This document shows, one piece after another, positions 8,143-16,686 of a stretch of DNA of 64,000 nucleotides (positions are counted from its first letter, which is position 1; every line of letters starts with the position of its first letter). The stretch lies in contig NZ_FTNL01000003.1 of NCBI RefSeq assembly GCF_900156395.1, forward strand, positions 1 to 64,000. The letters run 5' to 3'. A model generated the notes under the pieces. That model did no database searches, had not been told where the DNA came from, and saw only the letters and a program-made list of their open reading frames with translations. The DNA is from Fluoribacter gormanii. GTDB lineage: Bacteria > Pseudomonadota > Gammaproteobacteria > Legionellales > Legionellaceae. The translations under genes and the position numbers were made by a program.

Positions 8143-8965
8143 AGAGGAAGATAGCACCACATGGTTTGCTCGTTTTAAGCAGTTTTTACAGGGAGAACCA
8201 CAGAATCAAGAGGAACTTGTTAGTTTATTAAGGGACGCACAGATTCGCTCTCTTATTAGCGCTGAAACGTTGGCAATGATAGAAGGAGCTATTTCATTCT
8301 CTAAAATGCGTGTACGAGACATCATGTTGCCCAAAAACCAAATGATTTGCATTAAGCAAGATGATCAATTCTGCGATATCATAAATACAGTCACTCAAAC
8401 TGGACACTCAAGATTTCCAGTGATTGGCGCAGACTCAGACGAAATCGTTGGGGTATTACATGCAAAGGACTTATTACGCTATCAATCTGCTAATCTCGAC
8501 TCCTTTGATTTACTAGATATTTGTCGTCAGGCAACGTTTGTTCCTGAAAGCAGACGCTTGGATAGCTTACTCAGCGAATTTCGCAGCAACAAAAATCACA
8601 TGGCTATAGTTGTAGATGAATATGGCGAAGTTTCAGGCTTTGTAACCATTGAAGACATTATCGAACAGATAATTGGTGATATTGAAGATGAGTTCGATAT
8701 CGATGAAGATGCCTACCTTAAGGCACATGAAGACGGACACTATATTGTCAAAGCCCATATGCCTATTGATGAATTTAATGAACAACTTAAAGCAGATTTT
8801 AGTGATGAAACTTATGATACAATAGGTGGTATTGTAATGAATAGTTTTGGTCATTTACCTTCACGAGGGGAAACGATTACGATCGATTCTTTTGAATTTA
8901 AAATTATTAATGCAGATGCTAGAAGAATCAAGTTGATGGAATGTATTGATAAACGTAAGGCATAA
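8129..8965 (+). CDS. ybeX: CorC/YbeX CBS-domain protein
   Basis: A soluble CorC/HlyC-family protein with two CBS domains (about 50-180) and a C-terminal transporter-associated domain (about 195-270). The family has been linked to magnesium/cobalt efflux, and YbeX in E. coli also to ribosome metabolism. The motif RVRDIMLP introduces the first CBS domain, and VVDEYGEVSGFVTIEDI ends the second. The frame opens at TTG 8096 and has ATGs at 8117 and 8129. I chose 8129, which gives an N-terminus like E. coli CorC, although AGAGGG lies very close to it. Translation is coupled to ybeY by overlap. Confidence 0.9.
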   Translation: MNLNREEDSTTWFARFKQFLQGEPQNQEELVSLLRDAQIRSLISAETLAMIEGAISFSKMRVRDIMLPKNQMICIKQDDQFCDIINTVTQTGHSRFPVIGADSDEIVGVLHAKDLLRYQSANLDSFDLLDICRQATFVPESRRLDSLLSEFRSNKNHMAIVVDEYGEVSGFVTIEDIIEQIIGDIEDEFDIDEDAYLKAHEDGHYIVKAHMPIDEFNEQLKADFSDETYDTIGGIVMNSFGHLPSRGETITIDSFEFKIINADARRIKLMECIDKRKA

Positions 8966-8971
8966 TGAAGA

Positions 8972-9652
8972 ATGAATGGTAATATTCTCATAATTGATGA
9001 CGATATAGAACTGACAGATTTATTAGCCCAATATTTGGAACCCGAGGGATTCCATGCGATTTGTGTTCATGACGGTGAAAACGGCGTAAAAAAAGCCTTA
9101 AATCAGACTTTTGATGCAATTATCCTCGATGTCATGTTACCCAAACTGAATGGTTTTGAAGTATTAAAAGCGATTCGCGAACATTTGGAAACCCCTGTTC
9201 TCATGCTTACAGCTCGCGGTGATGATATCGACCGTATTGTGGGCCTTGAAATTGGTGCTGATGATTATCTGCCTAAACCATGCAATCCTCGCGAATTAGT
9301 AGCTCGCTTACGCGCTATTTTAAGACGTACCCAAAAAATTCCCACATCAAGGCCTATCATTGAACAACATAATATAGTGGTTGACTGTTCCAAACGCCAT
9401 GTAACTATGGGTGGAAATTATCTTGAGCTGACTAATGCTGAATTCAATATTTTAGAAATGCTTATAAAATCTCCAGGACAAGTATTTTCTAAGGAAGAAC
9501 TTACTGAATATGCTCTAGGCAGAAAATACACTGCATATGATCGAAGTATCGATGTTCATATTAGTAACCTAAGAAATAAGTTAGGAGACAATCCTCAAGG
9601 CGAACCCATAGTTAAAACTGTTCGTGGATTTGGATACATGTTTAATGCGTAG
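8972..9652 (+). CDS. cpxR: Envelope-stress response regulator CpxR
   Basis: An OmpR-type response regulator. The receiver domain (about 4-115) has D10/D11 and the phospho-acceptor D53 in ILDVMLP. The C-terminal winged helix (about 130-225) ends with the typical TVRGFGYMF. CpxR in L. pneumophila directly controls several icm/dot and effector genes, which makes this pair relevant to the two effector candidates in the window. It begins 6 bases after ybeX and overlaps cpxA by 8 bases. The CpxR call, rather than another OmpR-family member, rests on overall similarity and on the partner kinase. Confidence 0.88.
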   Translation: MNGNILIIDDDIELTDLLAQYLEPEGFHAICVHDGENGVKKALNQTFDAIILDVMLPKLNGFEVLKAIREHLETPVLMLTARGDDIDRIVGLEIGADDYLPKPCNPRELVARLRAILRRTQKIPTSRPIIEQHNIVVDCSKRHVTMGGNYLELTNAEFNILEMLIKSPGQVFSKEELTEYALGRKYTAYDRSIDVHISNLRNKLGDNPQGEPIVKTVRGFGYMFNA

Positions 9653-11051
9653 TTTGTATTGGAAAATTTTCATTTCATTTTGGCTCGCCACAATACTTAT
9701 TATTTTCACTACAGCTTGGGTAATTAGTCATATTGTACAAAAATCATCATTGCCTGCCCAAGAACAGCTATTTATGGATAGTTATGCAAATGCGGCCGTA
9801 GCAACGTACGAATCAGGTCGACAAACTGCATTATTAAAATGGCTTAATAAAATTGGTATTTCACGCCATATGTCAATTTATTTATTATCGAGCACTGGTG
9901 AAATTATTGGAACGCAAGCTGCACCAGAAAATGTAAAAAAAGTTGCAGAAAACTTACTTCAAGATCAGCTAAGTGAAGGTATTTTAAAATCAGGAAAACT
10001 CATCGTGAGTCATGAAATTTTATCCACTTCAGGAAAATTTTATCGACTTGCTGCTGTAAGTGAAAAACCAATCTATCATTTTGTTGGCGTCCCTTGGGCT
10101 GGTCTTGCGATTCGCCTCATTTTGGCAACATTTATTAGTGGTCTTATTTGTTATTTATTATCGCGCTACTTAACCCAACCATTACGATCTTTGGGAATGG
10201 CAGCTAAATCAATTGCTACTGGAAAGTTAAATACAAGGGTTGGGCATTTAAGAGGACATTATAATGATGAAATAGCTCAATTGAGCAATGAGTTTGATCG
10301 TATGGCAGAACAACTGGAAACAATAGTCAATTCAAAGGAACGATTGTTACAAGATATTTCACATGAATTACGCTCTCCTCTTGCTCGACTACAAATTGCC
10401 ATTGAATTAGGTCGCAATAAAACGCAACATTTAGCAGACACAGAATTTAATCGTATGGAACTTGAATGTTCCAGGTTAAATGCTTTAATTACTGAGGTAC
10501 TGGATTTTGCTCGTTTGGAAAAATCAACAACTGATCTCAATTTAAATAAAATTGATCTTGCCGCTCTTTTATCCAATATAATTAGAGATGCTAATTATGA
10601 GGCTAGAGAAGAAACGCCGCGAGTCAATGCGGGTGTAATTGAACCGTGTTATTTGTTCATTGATGAACGATTAATTCATAGAGCAATAGAAAATGTAGTT
10701 CGCAATGCGCTGCATTATTCGCCTGCTACAGAACAAGTGGTTGTTTCATTAAAACATGATGAAACTAAAGAACATGTCTACATTGATATTAGTGATAAGG
10801 GACCAGGTGTACCAGAAGATCAGTTAAACAGAATATTTAGTCCATTTTATCGTGTTGATACGTCAAGAACAAAAAAAACTGGTGGATACGGTTTAGGGTT
10901 AGCCATCGCCTATCGCGCAATTCAATTACACCATGGTGAAATTATGGCTCTAAATAATCCTGGAGGAGGATTGCTTATACGCATTATTCTTCATTCAAGA
11001 CCAGATATAAAAACGCCCCAAACTGAATCAAGCCCAGATATAAATACATAA
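9645..11051 (+). CDS. cpxA: Sensor histidine kinase CpxA
   Basis: An inner-membrane sensor kinase. After trimming to ATG 9645 it has 468 aa: transmembrane helix about 6-28, periplasmic sensor about 29-150, second helix about 151-173, HAMP, and dimerisation domain with H240 in DISHELRSPLARLQ. The HATPase domain has the N box (ENVVRNALHYSP), G1 (DKGPGVPE) and G2 (GGYGLGLAIA). The periplasmic domain is shorter than in many CpxA proteins. It overlaps cpxR by 8 bases, so both are made together. The frame is open upstream to 9624, but MRSLYWKIF fits the membrane-anchor start. Confidence 0.88.
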   Translation: MRSLYWKIFISFWLATILIIFTTAWVISHIVQKSSLPAQEQLFMDSYANAAVATYESGRQTALLKWLNKIGISRHMSIYLLSSTGEIIGTQAAPENVKKVAENLLQDQLSEGILKSGKLIVSHEILSTSGKFYRLAAVSEKPIYHFVGVPWAGLAIRLILATFISGLICYLLSRYLTQPLRSLGMAAKSIATGKLNTRVGHLRGHYNDEIAQLSNEFDRMAEQLETIVNSKERLLQDISHELRSPLARLQIAIELGRNKTQHLADTEFNRMELECSRLNALITEVLDFARLEKSTTDLNLNKIDLAALLSNIIRDANYEAREETPRVNAGVIEPCYLFIDERLIHRAIENVVRNALHYSPATEQVVVSLKHDETKEHVYIDISDKGPGVPEDQLNRIFSPFYRVDTSRTKKTGGYGLGLAIAYRAIQLHHGEIMALNNPGGGLLIRIILHSRPDIKTPQTESSPDINT

Positions 11052-11191
11052 AATTGTATTTATAAAAGTAAATATATATTGATGCTGCTATTTATTCATT
11101 CTTATGCTCTTAAATATATTAAATAAACTATTTTTTTCTGTTTAATTAAGTTACAATTTGCAGGGTTAAAAATCTTCAGGATTACTTTTAT

Positions 11192-12034
11192 ATGACCGTA
11201 GCCCAGAAATTAGATAAAGCAAGTGGCATCTTTTTCTTTGCTGGCTTTTTGCTTTCAAAGCTCCAGTATATTCCTTTTCCACTCGTATCAGCTATTTTTC
11301 GATTTATTTCATTGGGCGTCTATTCATTAGCTTATCTCTCTTGGTTTATAGCATGCCATCTTCATCCAGATCATCCAGAACACTATCGCAAATGGTATGG
11401 ATTTGCACAAATTAAAGAGCAATTTCTTTTTTCCTCAATTATAGGATTTACAGCAACAATAATCAGTGTTGCCGCCGTTTTTGTACCGGCTTTATTTCCT
11501 CCTGCAGCATGGTTGTTCCTTCTTGGTAATATAATATGGTCAATTGGGGAGTATCATAAATTTAAAAATCCCCCTCCTGGTGATGAAAGTTTTTCTTCGA
11601 CACGTCAAAAGGCTTATGTATCTTACGCTATAACATCTACTGCCATAAGCCTTGTTGCTGCAACTGCAGCAACTTTGATCTTTTTCTTTCCGCCGATGGC
11701 AATACCGATTACTATTTTTTCACTGCTCGTTTGCGTGGGGCTTGGTGCTTTTGCATTTGAATTCTGGTTAAATTGCAATTTCGGACAACATGAACCCGAC
11801 CAACCGCCTGAAAGTTATTATGAAATGAGTGACATATTAAGGCCTTCAGTTTCTGTAGAACACTCAAAGTCACCCGAACAAGAACCAAGTTGCTTCAACT
11901 GTTTATTTTCAAATCCGAGGCAACAATCCTCTGAATCCACTGAATCATCTGTTACTATTGGCCTAGAACATAAAGAAGAAGATAGTCTTAAAGACAATAC
12001 TCTTTTATACTTAAACACCGCCAGTTTTAATTGA
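11192..12034 (+). CDS. Unknown multi-pass membrane protein, 280 aa
   Basis: I do not recognise this protein. It has about five to six hydrophobic segments (near 12-30, 35-56, 85-104, 107-123, 143-166, 168-190). A hydrophilic tail of about 75 residues follows, rich in Ser and Glu, with a paired-cysteine motif CFNCLF near 231-236. The tail ends in acidic clusters (HKEEDSLKD), which invites the idea of a secreted or host-facing protein, but a multi-pass protein with no other hallmark is weak evidence. AGGATTACTTTTAT precedes the ATG. It sits between cpxA and cdd on the same strand, with a 140-base gap upstream. Confidence 0.75.
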   Translation: MTVAQKLDKASGIFFFAGFLLSKLQYIPFPLVSAIFRFISLGVYSLAYLSWFIACHLHPDHPEHYRKWYGFAQIKEQFLFSSIIGFTATIISVAAVFVPALFPPAAWLFLLGNIIWSIGEYHKFKNPPPGDESFSSTRQKAYVSYAITSTAISLVAATAATLIFFFPPMAIPITIFSLLVCVGLGAFAFEFWLNCNFGQHEPDQPPESYYEMSDILRPSVSVEHSKSPEQEPSCFNCLFSNPRQQSSESTESSVTIGLEHKEEDSLKDNTLLYLNTASFN

Positions 12035-12042
12035 GATTTATT

Positions 12043-12444
12043 ATGGATCAAACAATTGCGAAAATGATTTCAAATGCACATAAGGCGCTCTCTCATTCAT
12101 ACTCGCCCTATTCCAAATTTAGTGTGGCTTGCTGTATCTGCACAGATAAAGACAATTTATATACAGGTGTCAATGTAGAAAACGGCTCTTATGGCTTAGC
12201 TGTATGTGCTGAAACGTCTGCTATTTCCGCAATGGTTTCTGCAGGCGAACAACACATTAAAAGTATGGTTATACTTGCTGGGACAAATTTATTGTGTCCA
12301 CCTTGTGGAGCATGCAGACAAAGGATCCATGAATTCTCAACAGCTGATACTATGATTCATCTATGTAATAAAGATTCAATATTACGTAGCTTAAAGATTA
12401 ATGAACTCCTGCCATTGGCATTTAATTTTGATGTTAACCCTTAA
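12043..12444 (+). CDS. cdd: Cytidine deaminase (small tetrameric type)
   Basis: Hydrolytic deaminase converting cytidine and deoxycytidine to uridine and deoxyuridine. Zinc ligands C55, C88 and C91 and the proton-shuttling E57 are visible in VCAETSA and PPCGACRQ. At 133 aa it is the compact homotetrameric form rather than the longer E. coli dimeric enzyme. ATG 12043 is preferred over TTG 12031, because MDQTIAKMI fits the family and TTG 12031 would overlap the previous gene's stop. It is the first gene of a three-gene nucleoside salvage operon with punA and deoC. Confidence 0.93.
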   Translation: MDQTIAKMISNAHKALSHSYSPYSKFSVACCICTDKDNLYTGVNVENGSYGLAVCAETSAISAMVSAGEQHIKSMVILAGTNLLCPPCGACRQRIHEFSTADTMIHLCNKDSILRSLKINELLPLAFNFDVNP

Positions 12445-12461
12445 TTAATAGGAAAATTTGT

Positions 12462-13301
12462 ATGACAGATACTGCACCAAAGCAGAGCTATGCCCATTTA
12501 GCAGCAAACTATATTAAAAAATTATATCCTTCATTTAAACCGACTATTGGTGTGGTTTTGGGATCAGGATTAGGGAAGTTTGCTGATGAGTTACAAGATT
12601 CAATAAAAATCAGTTACGAAGAGCTACCAGGATTCCCTAAAATAACCGTGCAAGGGCATGGTGGTAATTTCATTTTAGGATATTGGAATAATGTGGGTGT
12701 TGTATGTTTACAGGGTCGAGCACATACATACGAAGGTTTAGAGAACTATGAAACAGTTAAAACCTATATTCGTACTTTAAAATTGTTAGGATGCGATTAT
12801 TTTATTGCTACTAATGCCTCAGGCTCATTAAGAGAAGATGTTGGGCCCGGAGAATTAATGCTTATCTCGGATCATATAAATTTACAACCCAGCAATCCTT
12901 TGATTGGATCCAACGATGATGAATTTGGGCCAAGATTTTATCCTTTAGATAATGCTTACGACAAACAAATGCGTTTTGACCTATTATCTATTTCTGCAAA
13001 AAATTCAATTAAGCTTACTGAAGGAGTTTACATTTCCGTATTAGGCCCACATTACGAAACAGCTGCCGAAATCAGAGCATTTAAAGTTTGGGGGGCAGAT
13101 GCCGTAGGCATGTCTACAGTACCGGAAGTATTAGTTGCAAATCACTGTGGGATGCGCGTTGCAGTCATTGCTATGATTACTAACTACGCAACGGGACTTT
13201 CAAAAACAGCACACAGCCATGATTCGGTAGTCGCGATGGCAGAAAGTGCTGCAGAAAAACTTAATTTAATTCTAAAACAATACATTGCGAGTATAAAGTG
13301 A
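12462..13301 (+). CDS. punA: Purine nucleoside phosphorylase (trimeric class)
   Basis: Phosphorolysis of purine (deoxy)nucleosides to free base plus (deoxy)ribose-1-phosphate. Hallmarks of the trimeric PNP/XapA class are seen: GVVLGSGLGKFADEL near 29-43, QGHGGN near 66-71, ATNASGSLRED near 115-125, MSTVPEV near 217-223, and TNYATG near 240-245. This is not the hexameric DeoD family. AGGAAAATTTGT precedes the ATG, 18 bases after cdd. The gene overlaps deoC (GTGA). Substrate preference between guanosine/inosine and xanthosine cannot be read from sequence alone, so the symbol is a family choice. Confidence 0.9.
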   Translation: MTDTAPKQSYAHLAANYIKKLYPSFKPTIGVVLGSGLGKFADELQDSIKISYEELPGFPKITVQGHGGNFILGYWNNVGVVCLQGRAHTYEGLENYETVKTYIRTLKLLGCDYFIATNASGSLREDVGPGELMLISDHINLQPSNPLIGSNDDEFGPRFYPLDNAYDKQMRFDLLSISAKNSIKLTEGVYISVLGPHYETAAEIRAFKVWGADAVGMSTVPEVLVANHCGMRVAVIAMITNYATGLSKTAHSHDSVVAMAESAAEKLNLILKQYIASIK

Positions 13302-14062
13302 CTTTAGAGACTCATTTTGATGAGGTCATGGCAGCGTTGCTTGGTGACTATTCCAAAAGGATCATTCCCGCCAAGCAACTTATGCAAACCATTGATCTTA
13401 CTTTATTGGATGAGCATGCGACTTCTGAATCATTGCTACAATTAAAACACAATGCAAATCAGAGTCAGGTTGCTGCGCTATGCGTTTATATACAGCATCT
13501 GGATCAATTTTTTTCACAAAATAGTATTGATTTGGCTACGGTTATTAACTTCCCCCATGGAAGTGAAGAACTAACTATTTCACTTGAATCTATAGAAAAA
13601 GCAATTGAGCTAGGGGCTAGCGAAATTGACTATGTATTCCCTTACCAAATGTTTCTGCAGGGACAAAAGCAAAAAGCGTTAAATCAATGCCATGCTATTG
13701 CACAATTATGTAAAAAGAATGAGCTTATTTTAAAGATTATTTTAGAAACTGGCTCTTTTCCTGATATCAAAACTATTTACAATGCGAGCAATGAGTTAAT
13801 TGAATCAGGCTGCGATTTTATTAAAACATCAACAGGTAAAATATCTACAGGTGCATCATTATCTGCAGCATTTGCTATTTTAAGTGCTATTCGAGATACA
13901 GGTACGTCCTGTGGGATTAAGGTTTCAGGCGGCATTAGAAAGCCACAGCAAGCATATAATTATGCAATACTCGCAGAGTTGATGATTGGCAAACAAATTA
14001 ATAAAAATTGGTTTCGCATTGGAGCAAGCAGTTTATTAGAGGAACTGTTAAAAATAAATTAA
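13298..14062 (+). CDS. deoC: Deoxyribose-phosphate aldolase
   Basis: Class I aldolase splitting 2-deoxyribose-5-phosphate into acetaldehyde and glyceraldehyde-3-phosphate, the last step of deoxynucleoside use. The Schiff-base lysine lies in FIKTSTGK (near 176-183), a second lysine in GIKVSGGIRK, and IDLTLLDE near the N-terminus matches the family. Length (254 aa) fits the E. coli-like subfamily. The start is GTG 13298, whose bases overlap the punA stop as GTGA, so translation is coupled. A phosphopentomutase, needed to link PNP to this enzyme, is not in the window. Confidence 0.93.
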   Translation: MTLETHFDEVMAALLGDYSKRIIPAKQLMQTIDLTLLDEHATSESLLQLKHNANQSQVAALCVYIQHLDQFFSQNSIDLATVINFPHGSEELTISLESIEKAIELGASEIDYVFPYQMFLQGQKQKALNQCHAIAQLCKKNELILKIILETGSFPDIKTIYNASNELIESGCDFIKTSTGKISTGASLSAAFAILSAIRDTGTSCGIKVSGGIRKPQQAYNYAILAELMIGKQINKNWFRIGASSLLEELLKIN

Positions 14063-14204
14063 TTCTCGGTTATACTTCATACCGCCGCAAAATTAATTTG
14101 TACGTGACATAGATAATTCCCTATTTGCTTCAAGATTAGCTCACAGTTGCATTCGATATGGGGCTATTATCTTAATCATGTTCCTTACTGGAGTTTAAGT
14201 ATCT

Positions 14205-14591
14205 ATGAATCGAAAAAACTTATTTAAACCTATTTTAGTCCTATTTTTTGGTCTTATTTTATCAAGCTGTAATAAAGCATTGCCCCCTGGTGAATATGAT
14301 TCAAATGAGGTGGGTAAGATTAAAAAAGTAATTCCAGGTACAATTATTTCCAAACGTCCTGTGAATTTACATCGAAACATGAGCAATGTAACCAAAAGTA
14401 CAAACAATAGTTTTGAAGACAATGGCTATAACCAATCACGTGGTGTTGAATATGTCATTAAGTTAAATTCAGGAGGAATTATTTCTGTAGTGCAAGCGGA
14501 AGATCTCAAACTGAAAACAAAGCAAAAAATACTTGTAATTTATGGAAAACATACTCGAGTTGTTGCAGATAACGGTAGTGAGGCCTTCTAA
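14205..14591 (+). CDS. Small predicted outer-membrane lipoprotein
   Basis: A 128-aa protein with a lipoprotein signal peptide: positively charged N-terminus, hydrophobic core and lipobox LSSC, with C22 as the predicted lipidated residue. The following PPGEYDSNEVGKIKKVIPGT resembles the start of SlyB/PcpB-type outer-membrane lipoproteins, but the glycine-zipper segment typical of those proteins is missing, so the function is open. The residue after the lipidated Cys is Asn, compatible with outer-membrane sorting. It is a single gene with its own 142-base upstream region, convergent with ubiA. Confidence 0.78.
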   Translation: MNRKNLFKPILVLFFGLILSSCNKALPPGEYDSNEVGKIKKVIPGTIISKRPVNLHRNMSNVTKSTNNSFEDNGYNQSRGVEYVIKLNSGGIISVVQAEDLKLKTKQKILVIYGKHTRVVADNGSEAF

Positions 14592-14609
14592 ATCCAAGCT
14601 ATATGTGCG

Positions 14610-14637
14610 CCTGGGTGAAGCTTTACATAACCCAGGC
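14610..14637. terminator. Short palindrome between convergent lipoprotein and ubiA genes
   Basis: GCCTGGGT (14610-14617) and ACCCAGGC (14630-14637) pair perfectly over 8 bp with a 12-base loop. This is a short member of the AGCCTGGGT repeat family. It lies in the 100-base gap between convergent genes and could terminate both. No T-run is visible. Confidence 0.5.
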
Positions 14638-14692
14638 TAATTATACTTTGATATCAATTTAAGAACATTGTCTTACATCTCCAGAACGATCA

Positions 14693-15538
14693 TCATAGAC
14701 CAGTACCAATGACAGCGAACCACATTAATGCACCATAATACGCACTCACAATAAAGGCTTTAAAGCAATCTTGAGGTATTCTTTTATTAATCAGTTTTTG
14801 TTGGTAAATCAAAACAGCACCAGCTATAAACCAAAAAATATAAAACGATAAATTTATTTGATTCATAAATGCCAAAAATAGCCACAAGCCATGAAATAAA
14901 CCCTGTAACAAACCAATAATCACTCGATCATAACTAGCAAAATAAATTGCGGTCGATTTTACCCCAATCCGTAAATCATCCGCTTTATCAGCCATTGCAT
15001 ACATTGTGTCATAAGTGATAATCCAGGAAAAATTTATTAAAAACAATAAGAAACATTCACTATTTAAAAATTGATCGGATGCAACATAAGCCATAGGTAT
15101 TCCCATAGAAAATGCCAAACCAAGAACAAATTGGGGTGCATCGAGAAAGCGCTTACAAAAGGGATATAAAAGAGAAATAACCAATGCGATTAATCCAAGA
15201 TAAAAACACTCTCGAGGAAGCTGAATTAATATAAATAATGCAATTAACAGTAATGTCAATAATAAAAGGAAGCACTCTGGCAAACTCACTTCGCCAGCAG
15301 TTAGAGGTCTTAATCTAGTGCGTGCAACATGTTTATCGATATTTCGATCAGCAATATCATTGATCACACAGCCCGCGGAACGCATCAGTATAGTACCGCA
15401 TAAAAAAAAGAGTAACAGTCGAGGTGATGGCATCCCTTTATTTGCCAACCATAAAGCCCATGCCGTCGGGTACCAGAGCAATAGAATACCCACGGGCTTA
15501 TCAAAACGCATTAATCGCCAGTATGCATTCCATTTCAT
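14693..15538 (-). CDS. ubiA: 4-hydroxybenzoate polyprenyltransferase UbiA
   Basis: Integral membrane enzyme attaching the polyprenyl tail to 4-hydroxybenzoate in ubiquinone synthesis. Both magnesium/diphosphate motifs are seen: NDIADRNID at 60-68 and DTMYAMADKADD near 176-187. Eight or nine hydrophobic helices are apparent, and the length (281 aa) is normal. The start overlaps the ubiC stop by 4 bases (ATGA), so the two consecutive pathway enzymes are coupled. Confidence 0.95.
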   Translation of the reverse strand: MKWNAYWRLMRFDKPVGILLLWYPTAWALWLANKGMPSPRLLLFFLCGTILMRSAGCVINDIADRNIDKHVARTRLRPLTAGEVSLPECFLLLLTLLLIALFILIQLPRECFYLGLIALVISLLYPFCKRFLDAPQFVLGLAFSMGIPMAYVASDQFLNSECFLLFLINFSWIITYDTMYAMADKADDLRIGVKSTAIYFASYDRVIIGLLQGLFHGLWLFLAFMNQINLSFYIFWFIAGAVLIYQQKLINKRIPQDCFKAFIVSAYYGALMWFAVIGTGL

Positions 15539-16074
15539 GAATTAATATTCTCAAGCTCAGGTAACATAATTTCCGCCAAATAAAATGATTCTTTCTGTTG
15601 AAATGAAAATTCAGTGAGCCGAACCCAAAGCACGCCATTAATTGAGTGCAGATTTCTTTTAACCCAATAATACTCCAAGCATTGTTGATCCACCGGATAG
15701 CTTGTACACTGAACACGATGCACTCGATCTTCATTAAAAATTAAATTCTTTATTGATTCATTTTCTAATCGTCCAAAAAAAGCAGGATCAAGATCATAAC
15801 ATCTCTTAGGAATAATACTGCGTGCATACCAATAGACAACATCATGACTTTTCATCATGATTTCACGCTGAAAAACGAGGTTATCTTGAATTTTTAGAAG
15901 GCTTCTACCCCACCAGTCTGTATTTGTCCAACCTTGAGAAATAAGCTGAATGTATGCCTCGCCTTTAATTTGCTGCAGTTTATCAGTTAATGAAGCGTTA
16001 TAATTAAGCCATTTTGTAAGTTGTTCCGAACTTTGTTCATTAATTGTGAAAATCGAATGGGTATTAATAGACAT
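15535..16074 (-). CDS. ubiC: Chorismate lyase UbiC
   Basis: Chorismate pyruvate-lyase producing 4-hydroxybenzoate, the first committed step of ubiquinone synthesis. The sequence is divergent, as is usual for the family. YWARSIIPKRCYD (near 75-87) and the C-terminal EFSFQQKESFYLAEIMLPE match its typical pattern (R-S-x-I-P, and a conserved C-terminal Glu near the active site). Length 179 aa. The direct overlap with ubiA supports the call. Confidence 0.87.
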   Translation of the reverse strand: MSINTHSIFTINEQSSEQLTKWLNYNASLTDKLQQIKGEAYIQLISQGWTNTDWWGRSLLKIQDNLVFQREIMMKSHDVVYWYARSIIPKRCYDLDPAFFGRLENESIKNLIFNEDRVHRVQCTSYPVDQQCLEYYWVKRNLHSINGVLWVRLTEFSFQQKESFYLAEIMLPELENINS

Positions 16075-16123
16075 GTATTTTAGCTACTTATTACAAAATA
16101 TATTTCAGAATGATCTTACAAAA

Positions 16124-16612
16124 TTAACGCATCAGCGACAAGTTATTGCTAACTCTTATTCTTCCCAGTCGATTCAAAATAATAACAATCTGTTCATGGG
16201 TATCTAAATTCATTAGAATAAAACGTCCATTGCTAATCGCTTGTCCAGGATACGTTGAAAAGGTGATCTTCTTTGTTGAACTTGCTCCATCCCAATGCAA
16301 GTCCCAACGAGGATGACTCCATTGCCATTGATAAATCAATTCCATTTGATTCGTTTTTTTATTTAAAAAGTTTAAAACAATGCCCTTTGACCAATTCGAT
16401 GTCGTATCTTGAGGAGAAAGATATACAGGATTGCCAAGAATAATAGCCTGCATCTTGGCATATTGTACTGCTGTTCGAAGTTCATCAATTATTGTCTTCT
16501 CCTCATTTTTTTTCACAAAATAAGTATATGAACCAATCCCTATTATTGATAAACCTATAAACACAGACATAGTTATAAGTAACTCAAGCAGCGTAAAACC
16601 CTTTATTTTCAT
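16124..16612 (-). CDS. fimT: FimT-like minor pilin (DNA uptake)
   Basis: A type IV pilin-like protein. A short KIKG leader precedes FTLLELLITMSVF, so prepilin peptidase would cut after G5, with E at mature position 5. A hydrophobic helix follows, then a small C-terminal beta domain. Near the C-terminus is GRIR at 150-153, matching the GRxR DNA-binding motif described for FimT of L. pneumophila and other naturally transformable bacteria. FimT there is a minor pilin that binds DNA during uptake. It lies alone, far from the other pilus or type II secretion genes, between ubiC and the patatin-like gene, as I recall for L. pneumophila. GspH-like pseudopilin is the alternative. Confidence 0.82.
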   Translation of the reverse strand: MKIKGFTLLELLITMSVFIGLSIIGIGSYTYFVKKNEEKTIIDELRTAVQYAKMQAIILGNPVYLSPQDTTSNWSKGIVLNFLNKKTNQMELIYQWQWSHPRWDLHWDGASSTKKITFSTYPGQAISNGRFILMNLDTHEQIVIILNRLGRIRVSNNLSLMR

Positions 16613-16686
16613 AAATAAAAAATTATCCCGTTTCCATTTCTTGATTTGCGAGTTACCTAATAAAATACCATAGTTCGATGAATATA

